This document shows positions 25,835 to 32,682 of a stretch of 32,682 nt of DNA, one piece after another. The notes below the pieces were generated by a model. The model saw only the letters and a list, made by a program, of their open reading frames with translations. It had not been told where the DNA came from and did no database searches. Both the position numbers and the translations under genes were made by a program. The DNA is from an uncultured Bacteroidota bacterium (lineage in GTDB: Bacteria > Bacteroidota > Bacteroidia > Flavobacteriales > Flavobacteriaceae). The stretch is from contig CACONV010000008.1 in NCBI GenBank assembly GCA_902628605.1, positions 1-32,682 on the forward strand, given 5' to 3'. Each line of letters begins with the position of its first letter. Position 1 is the stretch's first letter.

Positions 25835-27121
25835 ATGGTTAATAAAATAAAAGAACACATAAAAAAATATGAATTAAAGGAAGGGGATATTGTTCTTTTA
25901 GCTTGTAGTGGAGGCATAGACAGTATGGTTTTGTTTGATGTTTTTAAAAAATTGGACATTGATTTTTGTGTGGCTCATTGTAATTTTATGCTTAGGGGGG
26001 ATGAAAGCATCGGAGATGAAAAATTTGTTAAAGAAAAGTGTGAAGAAAATTCAATTAAATTTTTTTCTAAATCATTTGACACAAAAAAAGAGGCTTTACG
26101 ATCTGGAAAATCAATTCAAATGATTGCTAGAGAATTAAGATATTCTTGGATGAAAAATCTATTGAAAGACCGTCACTTAAATTATATTGTTACTGCTCAT
26201 AATTTGAATGACCAGTTTGAGACATTTCTTATAAATTTATCAAGAGGTTCAGGTTTGAAGGGTCTTACAGGGATACCTGATTTTCCTATTTTAAGGCCTC
26301 TAAGAACTTTTTCAAGGAAGGATATAGAACTTTATGCGCACAAAAATAAAGTTATTTGGAGAGAAGATTCATCCAATTCAAAAAATCACTACGAAAGAAA
26401 CAAAATTCGAAACAAAATTACACCTGAACTATTGAAAATATTTCCAAATTGGATTAATAACTATAAAAAAAGCTTGACTTATTTGAATGAGTCAAAGGAT
26501 GCCTTATATAACATGATAAAAATCTGGAAAAAAGAAAATTTTATTAAAAAGGAGGATTATTTTACAATTAACAAGAAAGATTTAAAAAAACTTCAACCAA
26601 ACAAATTTTTTGTCCATGAAATATTCTGTGAGTTTGGCTTTTTAAATGAGAAAGATCTCTTTTCTATAGTTAATTCAAAGACTGGAAAGTTTTTAGCTTC
26701 AAAAAAATACAGGTTGATTTCTAATAGAGACCATTTAATCTTGCAGAAAATAAACCAAAAACAATATAATGAACTCTATAAATGGGATAAAAAAAAATCA
26801 TTTAATAAGGATATAAAAATTGAAATAGTCGAACAATCAAGAGATACAGCAGAGTATGCTATTCTTGATAGATTTAAACTAGACAGCGAATTGATAATTA
26901 GAAAATCAATTTTGGGTGATTTTTTCTATCCATCCGGAATGAAAGGAAAGAAAAAATTAAGTAAGTTCTTCAAGGACGAAAAGTATTCTCTTGTGGATAA
27001 AGAAAAACAATGGTTGCTTTGTTCTGGTGAAAAAATTGTCTGGGTGATTGGAAAAAGAGTTGATCGAAGATTTGCAGCAAGTGAAAAACAAGAAAATCCC
27101 TTAATTTTGAAATTAAGTTGA
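25835..27121 (+). CDS. tilS: tRNA(Ile)-lysidine synthase
   Basis: It converts the wobble C of tRNA-Ile(CAU) to lysidine using ATP and lysine, making it read AUA; the gene is essential in most bacteria. The N-type PP-loop SGGIDS is at residues 25-30. It is followed by AHCNFMLRGDES, AHNLNDQFETFLINLSRGSGLKGLTG (catalytic TilS motif) and LRPLRTFSRKDIE, with REDSSN and NKIRNKITPELLK. The C-terminal domain (SILGDFFYPSGMKGKKKLSKFFKDEK, then WVIGKRVDRRFA) is the usual TilS tRNA-binding module. It is 428 residues, full length. It faces away from the arg operon and its stop overlaps the dsbD start by 4 bp (TTGA). Confidence 0.95.
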   Translation: MVNKIKEHIKKYELKEGDIVLLACSGGIDSMVLFDVFKKLDIDFCVAHCNFMLRGDESIGDEKFVKEKCEENSIKFFSKSFDTKKEALRSGKSIQMIARELRYSWMKNLLKDRHLNYIVTAHNLNDQFETFLINLSRGSGLKGLTGIPDFPILRPLRTFSRKDIELYAHKNKVIWREDSSNSKNHYERNKIRNKITPELLKIFPNWINNYKKSLTYLNESKDALYNMIKIWKKENFIKKEDYFTINKKDLKKLQPNKFFVHEIFCEFGFLNEKDLFSIVNSKTGKFLASKKYRLISNRDHLILQKINQKQYNELYKWDKKKSFNKDIKIEIVEQSRDTAEYAILDRFKLDSELIIRKSILGDFFYPSGMKGKKKLSKFFKDEKYSLVDKEKQWLLCSGEKIVWVIGKRVDRRFAASEKQENPLILKLS

Positions 27122-29061
27122 AAAAAATACAAATATTCCTTTTTTGTTTAATTGCCTTTTCTTGTTATTCACAAGAGCCCGTAAAATGGGATTTCGCGGT
27201 TTCTGATATTAAAAATGGAGAATTAAAGCTTACAATTCGAGCTGATATAGACGAAAATTGGCGTCTTTATTCTCCGAAAGTTTATGATGACGGACCTTTG
27301 GCTACCGAAGTCAATTTTTTTTCAGATACATTAAGTATTAGAAAAAAAGGTTTTCTGTTGTCATCAAAGCCGTTAGATGAATTTGACCCATATTTTTTTA
27401 AAAACATCTCTTTTTTTAAAAATGAGGCAGAATTTTACCAAACATTATATTATAGAAAGAGTTCAGGTGAGCCCATAATAGGTGAGATATCCTACCAAGT
27501 TTGTGATGATAGGTTGTGCATATTTCGAACCAAGCCTTTTAGCCTATCGATTGAAGGAAAAATATTAGAATCTGATCTTAAGGAGCTCAATGAATACGAT
27601 GTTATAAAAATTGATGAAATGACTCTAGATCTAAGTAATAAGGATTTGTTGTCTTCATCTACTAATCTTGAATTTAAAAACCAATCTTTTTTTTCTATTT
27701 TTTTATTAGGTGTTTTAAGTGGATTGCTTGCTCTATTAACTCCTTGTATTTTTCCAATGATTCCACTAACAGTTTCATTTTTTATAAAACAAAGTCAATC
27801 AAATCGAAAAGGAATTTTTGATGCAATCCTGTATGGTTTTTTTATAATTTTAATCTATGGTTCTCTAAGCTTACCTTTTCACCTAGTCGATTCTTTAAAT
27901 CCTCAAATTTTAAATGATTTATCCACAAGTGTCTTTTTGAACCTGATATTTTTTGTTGTATTTGTATTCTTTGCATTTTCTTTTTTTGGGTATTATGAGT
28001 TAACCTTACCTGTATTATTTTTAAACAAAACTGAGTCAAAGTCATCCATATCTGGTATAGTAGGTGTTTTTTTTATGGCCTTGACCTTGGCACTCGTTTC
28101 CTTCTCATGTACTGGACCAATACTTGGTTCTTTATTGGTAGGATCTTTATCCATTAATGGAGGTGCTTATCAACTAACAGTTGGAATGCTTGGTTTTGGT
28201 ATTTCATTAGCTCTCCCTTTTGCCATATTGGCTCTTTTTCCAAATATGATTAAAAACTTACCAAAATCAGGCATTTGGATGAAAAAGTTCAAAATAACGT
28301 TAGGGTTTATTGAACTTGCGCTAGCATTGAAATTTTTATCAAATGCAGATCTTGTTTCAGGATGGGGTTTGTTAAAAAGAGAAGTTTTTATTTTTATTTG
28401 GTTGGTTTTGTCTCTTCTTCTATCTATGTATCTACTTGGATTATTTAAAAGTAGAGGTGAAAAAAAATCTAATATTGAAAAGATGTTTGGTGTAATTAGC
28501 TTAATCTTCTCAATATATCTTTTAAATGGTCTTTTAAACAAAGACAATAAATTGAAATTTGTTAGTGGATTTACTCCTCCTGTTTTCTATAGCCTGTTTT
28601 CTAATGATAACGGTTGTCCCTTAAATTTGGATTGTTACAAGGACTTTGATGCTGCTCGTGAAAAAGCATATTCTCAAAACAAACCAATTTTAATTGATTT
28701 TACAGGATGGGCTTGTGTAAATTGTAGGAGAGTAGAAGAAAATATCTGGTCTGATCCAGAGGTTTACGATATTTTAAAAAGTAGGTTTATAATTAGTTCG
28801 CTTTATGTAGACGATAGAAAAAAACTTAGTTCTGAAGAACTTTTTACTTTTAAATTTCCAGATGGTAGGATTAAAAAAATTAGAACTATTGGTGAAAAGT
28901 GGTCAACGTTCCAGCTTCAAAATTTCAATTCCGCTTCACAGCCATATTACATTATAATTCATCCCAATGGAAGGATACTTAACTACCCTATACAATATAC
29001 ATCTAGTGTAAATAAATACAGAAATTGGCTAAGTAAAGGACTAGACAACTATGGTTTATGA
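27118..29061 (+). CDS. dsbD: Three-domain thiol:disulfide interchange protein DsbD
   Basis: It carries reducing power from cytoplasmic thioredoxin across the inner membrane to periplasmic partners such as cytochrome c maturation or disulfide isomerases. It starts with TTG at 27118, giving signal peptide MKKIQIFLFCLIAFSCYSQ. The alpha domain has the Cys129/Cys134 pair (VCDDRLC). The beta domain has about eight membrane segments with Cys210 (LTPCIFPMIPL) and Cys331 (FSCTGPILG). The C-terminal thioredoxin-like gamma domain has Cys533-Val-Asn-Cys536 in GWACVNCRRVEENIWSD. All six expected cysteines are present in 647 residues. It overlaps tilS and the NRAMP-like gene by 4 bp each, so it is probably translationally coupled. 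Confidence 0.94.
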   Translation: MKKIQIFLFCLIAFSCYSQEPVKWDFAVSDIKNGELKLTIRADIDENWRLYSPKVYDDGPLATEVNFFSDTLSIRKKGFLLSSKPLDEFDPYFFKNISFFKNEAEFYQTLYYRKSSGEPIIGEISYQVCDDRLCIFRTKPFSLSIEGKILESDLKELNEYDVIKIDEMTLDLSNKDLLSSSTNLEFKNQSFFSIFLLGVLSGLLALLTPCIFPMIPLTVSFFIKQSQSNRKGIFDAILYGFFIILIYGSLSLPFHLVDSLNPQILNDLSTSVFLNLIFFVVFVFFAFSFFGYYELTLPVLFLNKTESKSSISGIVGVFFMALTLALVSFSCTGPILGSLLVGSLSINGGAYQLTVGMLGFGISLALPFAILALFPNMIKNLPKSGIWMKKFKITLGFIELALALKFLSNADLVSGWGLLKREVFIFIWLVLSLLLSMYLLGLFKSRGEKKSNIEKMFGVISLIFSIYLLNGLLNKDNKLKFVSGFTPPVFYSLFSNDNGCPLNLDCYKDFDAAREKAYSQNKPILIDFTGWACVNCRRVEENIWSDPEVYDILKSRFIISSLYVDDRKKLSSEELFTFKFPDGRIKKIRTIGEKWSTFQLQNFNSASQPYYIIIHPNGRILNYPIQYTSSVNKYRNWLSKGLDNYGL

Positions 29062-30248
29062 TTGGGAGATTTTTTTTTAATCCTGCTTTTGTAGTCACGG
29101 CTGCCTTTATCGGTCCTGGTACAATAACGATGTGTATACTTACGGGTACAAATTATGGTTTTGATTTACTGTGGGCTGTTTTATGTTCCACATTAATAAC
29201 AATATTTATTCAAAATATTGCTGCTAGAATATCTTTTTATTCAAAAAGGGGTTTAGCTACTACTATTCTTAGCAATGAAAAAAATAGGATTTTAAAAATT
29301 TTATTGACATGCTTAATTTTTTCCTCAATTTTCATAGGTAATTCTGCCTACGAAGCGGGTAATTTATCAGGTACTCTTATAGGTACCAAGGGGATTCTGA
29401 ACTTATTATCTGTTAATCTTTCCAATTTTATTCAGCTAATGATACTATGCATTGTTATATCAATTTTAATTTTCATAAACAATTTCAAAATTTTATCAAA
29501 TATATTGATGCTCATTGTTGGATTTATGAGTTTATCTTTTCTGATATCTTCTTTTCTTACTAAGCCAGATTTTACGGAAATTTTAAAAGGTTTATTTATT
29601 CCTAGATTTAATTCAAATAATATTTTAAATGTTGTTGGCATATTGGGTACTACTGTAGTTCCTTACAATTTATTTTTACACGCAGCACTAGTAAATAAAA
29701 AGTATAAAGATATTAAGAGTATTAAGTTTGATACCTTAATTGCCGTAACTATAGGAGGTGTAATATCTATTTGTATAATAGTCACTGCAGCTTCAATGCA
29801 GGGGGCTAATATTGTAAATCCATCTGAAATTGGTAGTTTATTGGAACCATTATACGGAAATATTTCTAATTGGATTATTAATTTAGGGTTTTTTTGTGCT
29901 GGATTAACCTCTTCAATAACGGCTCCAATTGCAGCTGCAATTATTTTTTGTGAATGTTTTAATTTAAAATTAAATGGATTTTATTACAAGTTAGTATCCA
30001 TTTCAGTCCTTTTGATTGGATTTATATTTTCTTCGATCTATAAACTACCGATTCAGATTATCTTGTTTGCTCAAGTTGCTAATGGGATTTTACTTCCTGT
30101 TCTTGGGGTATTACTTTTTATTTTAATTAATAAAAAAACAAATGAGTTTCCAAAAACAAATGATTTTGATAAAATTATTCTTTTATTAATTGAGTTATTT
30201 TTTATCTTCTTATGTGTGTCCAGTATTTTAAAAATTTTTAATGTATAG
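29058..30248 (+). CDS. NRAMP-fold transporter lacking the metal-binding motifs
   Basis: This is a 396-residue inner-membrane protein with about 11 hydrophobic segments and the NRAMP/LeuT architecture. Alignment anchors are the TM1 region TAAFIGPGTITMCILTGTNYG and the TM6 region TTVVPYNLFLHAALVNKKY. In true NRAMP metal importers TM1 reads DPGN and TM6 MPH. Here the same positions read GPGT (19-22) and VPY (201-203), so the Asp, Asn and Met that coordinate Mn/Fe are missing. It overlaps dsbD by 4 bp and pxpA by 8 bp. A similar YcsG (NRAMP-like)-YcsF pairing exists in Bacillus. An organic substrate such as 5-oxoproline is more plausible than a metal (inference). Confidence 0.88.
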   Translation: MIGRFFFNPAFVVTAAFIGPGTITMCILTGTNYGFDLLWAVLCSTLITIFIQNIAARISFYSKRGLATTILSNEKNRILKILLTCLIFSSIFIGNSAYEAGNLSGTLIGTKGILNLLSVNLSNFIQLMILCIVISILIFINNFKILSNILMLIVGFMSLSFLISSFLTKPDFTEILKGLFIPRFNSNNILNVVGILGTTVVPYNLFLHAALVNKKYKDIKSIKFDTLIAVTIGGVISICIIVTAASMQGANIVNPSEIGSLLEPLYGNISNWIINLGFFCAGLTSSITAPIAAAIIFCECFNLKLNGFYYKLVSISVLLIGFIFSSIYKLPIQIILFAQVANGILLPVLGVLLFILINKKTNEFPKTNDFDKIILLLIELFFIFLCVSSILKIFNV

Positions 30249-30966
30249 TATAGATTTAAATTGTGATTTAGGAGAAGGTACGGGTAACGACTCTTTTGTA
30301 ATGCCCTTTATATCATCTTGTTCAATTGCGTGTGGCGGCCACTTTGGTAACAAAAGAACTATAAAAGAAGCCATTGAACTAGCTGAAAAACACAATGTTA
30401 AAACAGGTGCACACCCGTCTTATTTAGACACAAAATTTTTTGGCAGGAAGTCACTTGACATACCATTAAAAGAGTTACAAGATTCTATTAGATTTCAATT
30501 GGATCTATTTTTCAATATTTCAGCTAACTCTTCTCATATTAAGCCACACGGAGCACTTTACAATGACTTGTTTTATGATTTAGAAAAAGCAGAGGCTGTA
30601 GTTGAAGTTTTTAAGGAATATGGTAATTTATATGTTTTCTGTCAACCATCAAGTAAATTATCAACCGTTTTAACTTCACAAAAAGTTAATCAAATTCATG
30701 AAGGTTTTGGCGACAGGCTTTATAGCTCAAACGGAACTTTGTTATCTAGAAAAATCCCATCTTCAGTTCTTGAGAGCAAAAAAAAAATATTGGATCAGGT
30801 TGCTTATCTAGTAAAGGAAAGTTCAGTTATAACGAAAGATAACAAAACTATTGAGTTAAAAGTTCAGACTATTTGTCTTCACGGAGACAACAAGAATGTA
30901 ATTAATATTATTTCATATCTAATTAAAGAATTAAAACAATTATCCATAAATGTTAAATCTTACTGA
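30241..30966 (+). CDS. pxpA: 5-oxoprolinase subunit PxpA (LamB/YcsF family)
   Basis: PxpA with PxpB and PxpC hydrolyses 5-oxoproline (pyroglutamate) to glutamate using ATP. Family marks are SIDLNCDLGEG at the start, SIACGGHFGNKRTIKEAIELA, VKTGAHPSYLD, FFGRKSL, SSHIKPHGALYNDLF, EGFGDRLYSSNGTLLSRK and TICLHGDNKNVI. These carry the conserved Asp/His residues of the metal-dependent polysaccharide-deacetylase-like barrel. It is 241 residues, full length. It overlaps the transporter by 8 bp upstream and pxpB by 17 bp downstream. Confidence 0.95.
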   Translation: MYSIDLNCDLGEGTGNDSFVMPFISSCSIACGGHFGNKRTIKEAIELAEKHNVKTGAHPSYLDTKFFGRKSLDIPLKELQDSIRFQLDLFFNISANSSHIKPHGALYNDLFYDLEKAEAVVEVFKEYGNLYVFCQPSSKLSTVLTSQKVNQIHEGFGDRLYSSNGTLLSRKIPSSVLESKKKILDQVAYLVKESSVITKDNKTIELKVQTICLHGDNKNVINIISYLIKELKQLSINVKSY

Positions 30967-31645
30967 ATTTTATTATTTAAACTCAACAACAATTACATTT
31001 AATTTCAGTGATTGTAAAACAAATAACTTCATAGGTTTTCTTCAAACCTTAAAAAAGAACAGTAAAATTATTGAGGTCGTAACTACTAATCATAATATGA
31101 CATTGTTTTTAAAAGAAGCTATAGAACATGGTGAAATTCTAGATATTATTAATGAAAGTATAAATTCAAACAAAAAGAATGATAATAAATCAAAAACTAT
31201 TCATCTTCCAATTTGTTTTGATGATTCGTTTCAAGATGATATTTTAAAACTTTATGATGGTGATTTAAAACTTACGCGAAAATTTAAAGAGACATTTTTA
31301 AAAAACAAATTTACCCTCGAGTATTATGGCTTTTTACCGGGGTTTGGATATTTATCTGGTTTAGAATCAAAATTACATCTACCTAGGAAGAAAATACCCA
31401 GTAGTAAAATAGGTAAAGGGACTGTCGCAATTGGCGGAGAATATGTTGGTATTTATCCACAAGATAGTCCAGGAGGCTGGAATTGTATTGGCAATTGCCC
31501 AATTCCGTTAGTTGATTTTGATTCTAATCTAAAAATCAATATAAATGTATTTGATCAAGTGATTTTTGAAGAAATTGAACTTGAAAATTATAAAAAAATT
31601 AAGCTGGATTATGAGCTCGATGTTTATGATTTTAAAATTATTTAA
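30950..31645 (+). CDS. pxpB: 5-oxoprolinase subunit PxpB (KipI family)
   Basis: This is the cyclophilin-like subunit of the ATP-dependent 5-oxoprolinase. The N-terminal third is poorly conserved, as usual. The C-terminal part has the family core YYGFLPGFGYLSGL, LHLPRKKIPSSKIGKGTVAIGGEYVGIYP and QDSPGGWNCIGNCP. It is 231 residues. Bacillus KipI also inhibits the sporulation kinase KinA, which is not relevant in a non-sporulating flavobacterium. The start codon lies 17 bases inside pxpA and the stop is directly followed by the pxpC ATG. Confidence 0.93.
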   Translation: MLNLTEFYYLNSTTITFNFSDCKTNNFIGFLQTLKKNSKIIEVVTTNHNMTLFLKEAIEHGEILDIINESINSNKKNDNKSKTIHLPICFDDSFQDDILKLYDGDLKLTRKFKETFLKNKFTLEYYGFLPGFGYLSGLESKLHLPRKKIPSSKIGKGTVAIGGEYVGIYPQDSPGGWNCIGNCPIPLVDFDSNLKININVFDQVIFEEIELENYKKIKLDYELDVYDFKII

Positions 31646-32494
31646 ATGATAGAAGTTATTTCATCAGGATATTTTACTACGATTCAAGATTCTGGAAGAA
31701 AAACCCACAGACACCTAGGTGTTCCTATATCAGGTCCTATGGACTTGAATTCATTTTACCTGGCAAATTTATTGTTGCCGGGGCTAGATAGTGATTCAGT
31801 ATTTGAATGTACATTAATAGGTCCAAAATTGAAACTCAGGTGCAATTCAAGGTTTGTTATCACGGGAGCTAAGTTTGACTCATATTTGGATAACGAGCCA
31901 GTTGAAAATAACAAAGTTTATTCATTTCGAGCTGGACAAATTCTAAAGGTTGGTCGAGTAAAGGCTGGTTTAAGATGTTACTTAAAATTTGAAGGTACTT
32001 TTAAGATTCCAAAAATTTTAAACAGCAAATCTTTTTTTTACCCTATTACAAAATCAATATCCATTAATGATGGCGAAAAGTATGAGTTTATATCCAAGAC
32101 CCAAGATATCAACTCTAAAATAATAAACTTAAAAATTTCTGAAAATGCATTTTCCAAAAAAACTTTATTTGCTAGGCCTGGCCCAGATTGGGGATTAATA
32201 ACTGGTGAAATAAAAAAACAAATATTAAGTGAGATATTTTTTATAAAAAGTCAAAATAGAATGGGGTATAGGTTATCCTCAGAACTTAAAAATGATTTTT
32301 TTAATTTAAGTAGTAAAGTCGTTATTCCTGGTATAGTTCAATTTACACCGGGAGGCGAGATAATTATTGCAACTGCTGATTGTCAAGTTACTGGAGGGTA
32401 TTTGCAAATTTTAATATTGACTGATGATTCTCTCTCAAATCTAGTGCAAAAAACTGAAGGTTCTGAGGTAAAATTTAGGTTATTTGATAACTGA
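31646..32494 (+). CDS. pxpC: 5-oxoprolinase subunit PxpC (KipA family)
   Basis: This is the third subunit of the 5-oxoprolinase, a biotin-dependent-carboxyltransferase-like cyclophilin domain. Seen are FTTIQDSGRKTHRHLGVPISGPMDLNSFYLANLL at the start, RFVITGAKF, LFARPGPDWG, QNRMGYRLSSEL, and GIVQFTPGGEIIIATADCQVTGGY. The 282 residues are a little short compared with E. coli YbgK (~310), but all family motifs and a natural stop are present. It starts directly after the pxpB stop and is the last gene of the tilS-to-pxpC run. An ALDH gene converges 8 bp downstream. Confidence 0.93.
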   Translation: MIEVISSGYFTTIQDSGRKTHRHLGVPISGPMDLNSFYLANLLLPGLDSDSVFECTLIGPKLKLRCNSRFVITGAKFDSYLDNEPVENNKVYSFRAGQILKVGRVKAGLRCYLKFEGTFKIPKILNSKSFFYPITKSISINDGEKYEFISKTQDINSKIINLKISENAFSKKTLFARPGPDWGLITGEIKKQILSEIFFIKSQNRMGYRLSSELKNDFFNLSSKVVIPGIVQFTPGGEIIIATADCQVTGGYLQILILTDDSLSNLVQKTEGSEVKFRLFDN

Positions 32495-32502
32495 TTTTAT
32501 AA

Positions 32503-32682
32503 TCAAGTAAAAATATTTAAGATTTTTTTTAACCAGTTAAAAGAACTTGGGTAGGGTGCATATCTTAAAGGAATATCTATCCATGTACCTCTTTCAATAA
32601 ATGGTTTGTAATGAGTAAAAGCATCGAAAGAGTATTTACCATGATATTTTCCCATTCCACTGTGACCAATTCCTCCAAAAGG
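32503..32682 (-). CDS. Aldehyde dehydrogenase, class 3 type (3' end only)
   Basis: Only the last 59 residues are inside the window; the gene continues past the right edge. They start PFGGIGHSGMGKYHGKYSFD, the C-terminal signature of the ALDH3/fatty-aldehyde dehydrogenase group, where GxSGxGxYHGKxSFD is highly conserved. The tail ends LKKILNIFT with a TGA stop. These NAD(P)+ enzymes oxidise medium- and long-chain or aromatic aldehydes. The catalytic Cys and Glu lie outside, so activity cannot be judged. It is convergent with pxpC with 8 bp between stops. Confidence 0.9.
   Translation of the reverse strand, partial: PFGGIGHSGMGKYHGKYSFDAFTHYKPFIERGTWIDIPLRYAPYPSSFNWLKKILNIFT

Noticed and set aside
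28170..28547. Minus-strand 125-codon open frame inside dsbD
   Set aside because: Antisense to membrane segments of dsbD, no motif, no room for a separate gene.

Overview
The window looks like a compact, AT-rich chromosome segment from a Bacteroidota member, most likely a (marine) flavobacterium. The evidence is a SusC/SusD pair, the gene order ftsK-lolA-lptF/G-ribB, an arginine operon built around an N-acylornithine carbamoyltransferase, TAnnTTTG-type -7 promoter elements, and few Shine-Dalgarno sequences. There are no insertion sequences, CRISPR arrays or phage genes. Genes are tightly packed with many 1-17 bp overlaps, and no gene-free stretch exceeds 300 bp.

Region 1 (1-7936): a 5'-truncated SusC-type TonB-dependent transporter and its SusD lipoprotein, closed by a strong intrinsic terminator. 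Then come a lipoprotein of the gamma-glutamyltransferase fold with an altered substrate pocket and an overlapping secreted SGNH-like (DUF4886-type) protein. A lipoprotein of the N-formylglutamate amidohydrolase family runs convergently. Together they resemble a small outer-membrane uptake and hydrolysis locus, possibly for amino-acid or peptide derivatives (inference).

Region 2 (7954-16076): tRNA-Ser(UGA) with its own promoter and terminator, a TSUP permease, then a minus-strand unit ftsK > LolA-like > LptF/G-like > ribB whose RibA half has lost its catalytic residues, and an NhaC-type antiporter.

Region 3 (16077-25834): lpd, a small unknown protein, and a complete minus-strand arginine operon transcribed GNAT > argG > argC > argD > argF' > argB > argE > argH. 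Upstream of the GNAT gene, directly behind a good TAnnTTTG promoter, is an unannotated 23-residue ORF with Arg at residues 11, 14, 17 and 22. This is a candidate arginine-sensing leader peptide and the most interesting observation here. ArgF' carries Ser at the position that decides acetyl- versus succinyl-ornithine use, which predicts the succinyl pathway.

Region 4 (25835-32682): tilS, a three-domain DsbD, an NRAMP-fold transporter lacking the metal-binding residues, and pxpA-pxpB-pxpC (5-oxoprolinase), all overlapping or abutting in one direction. The window ends in the 3' end of a convergent class-3-type aldehyde dehydrogenase. The NRAMP-like gene beside pxpABC recalls the Bacillus ycsFG-kipIA arrangement and suggests a 5-oxoproline uptake and use module.
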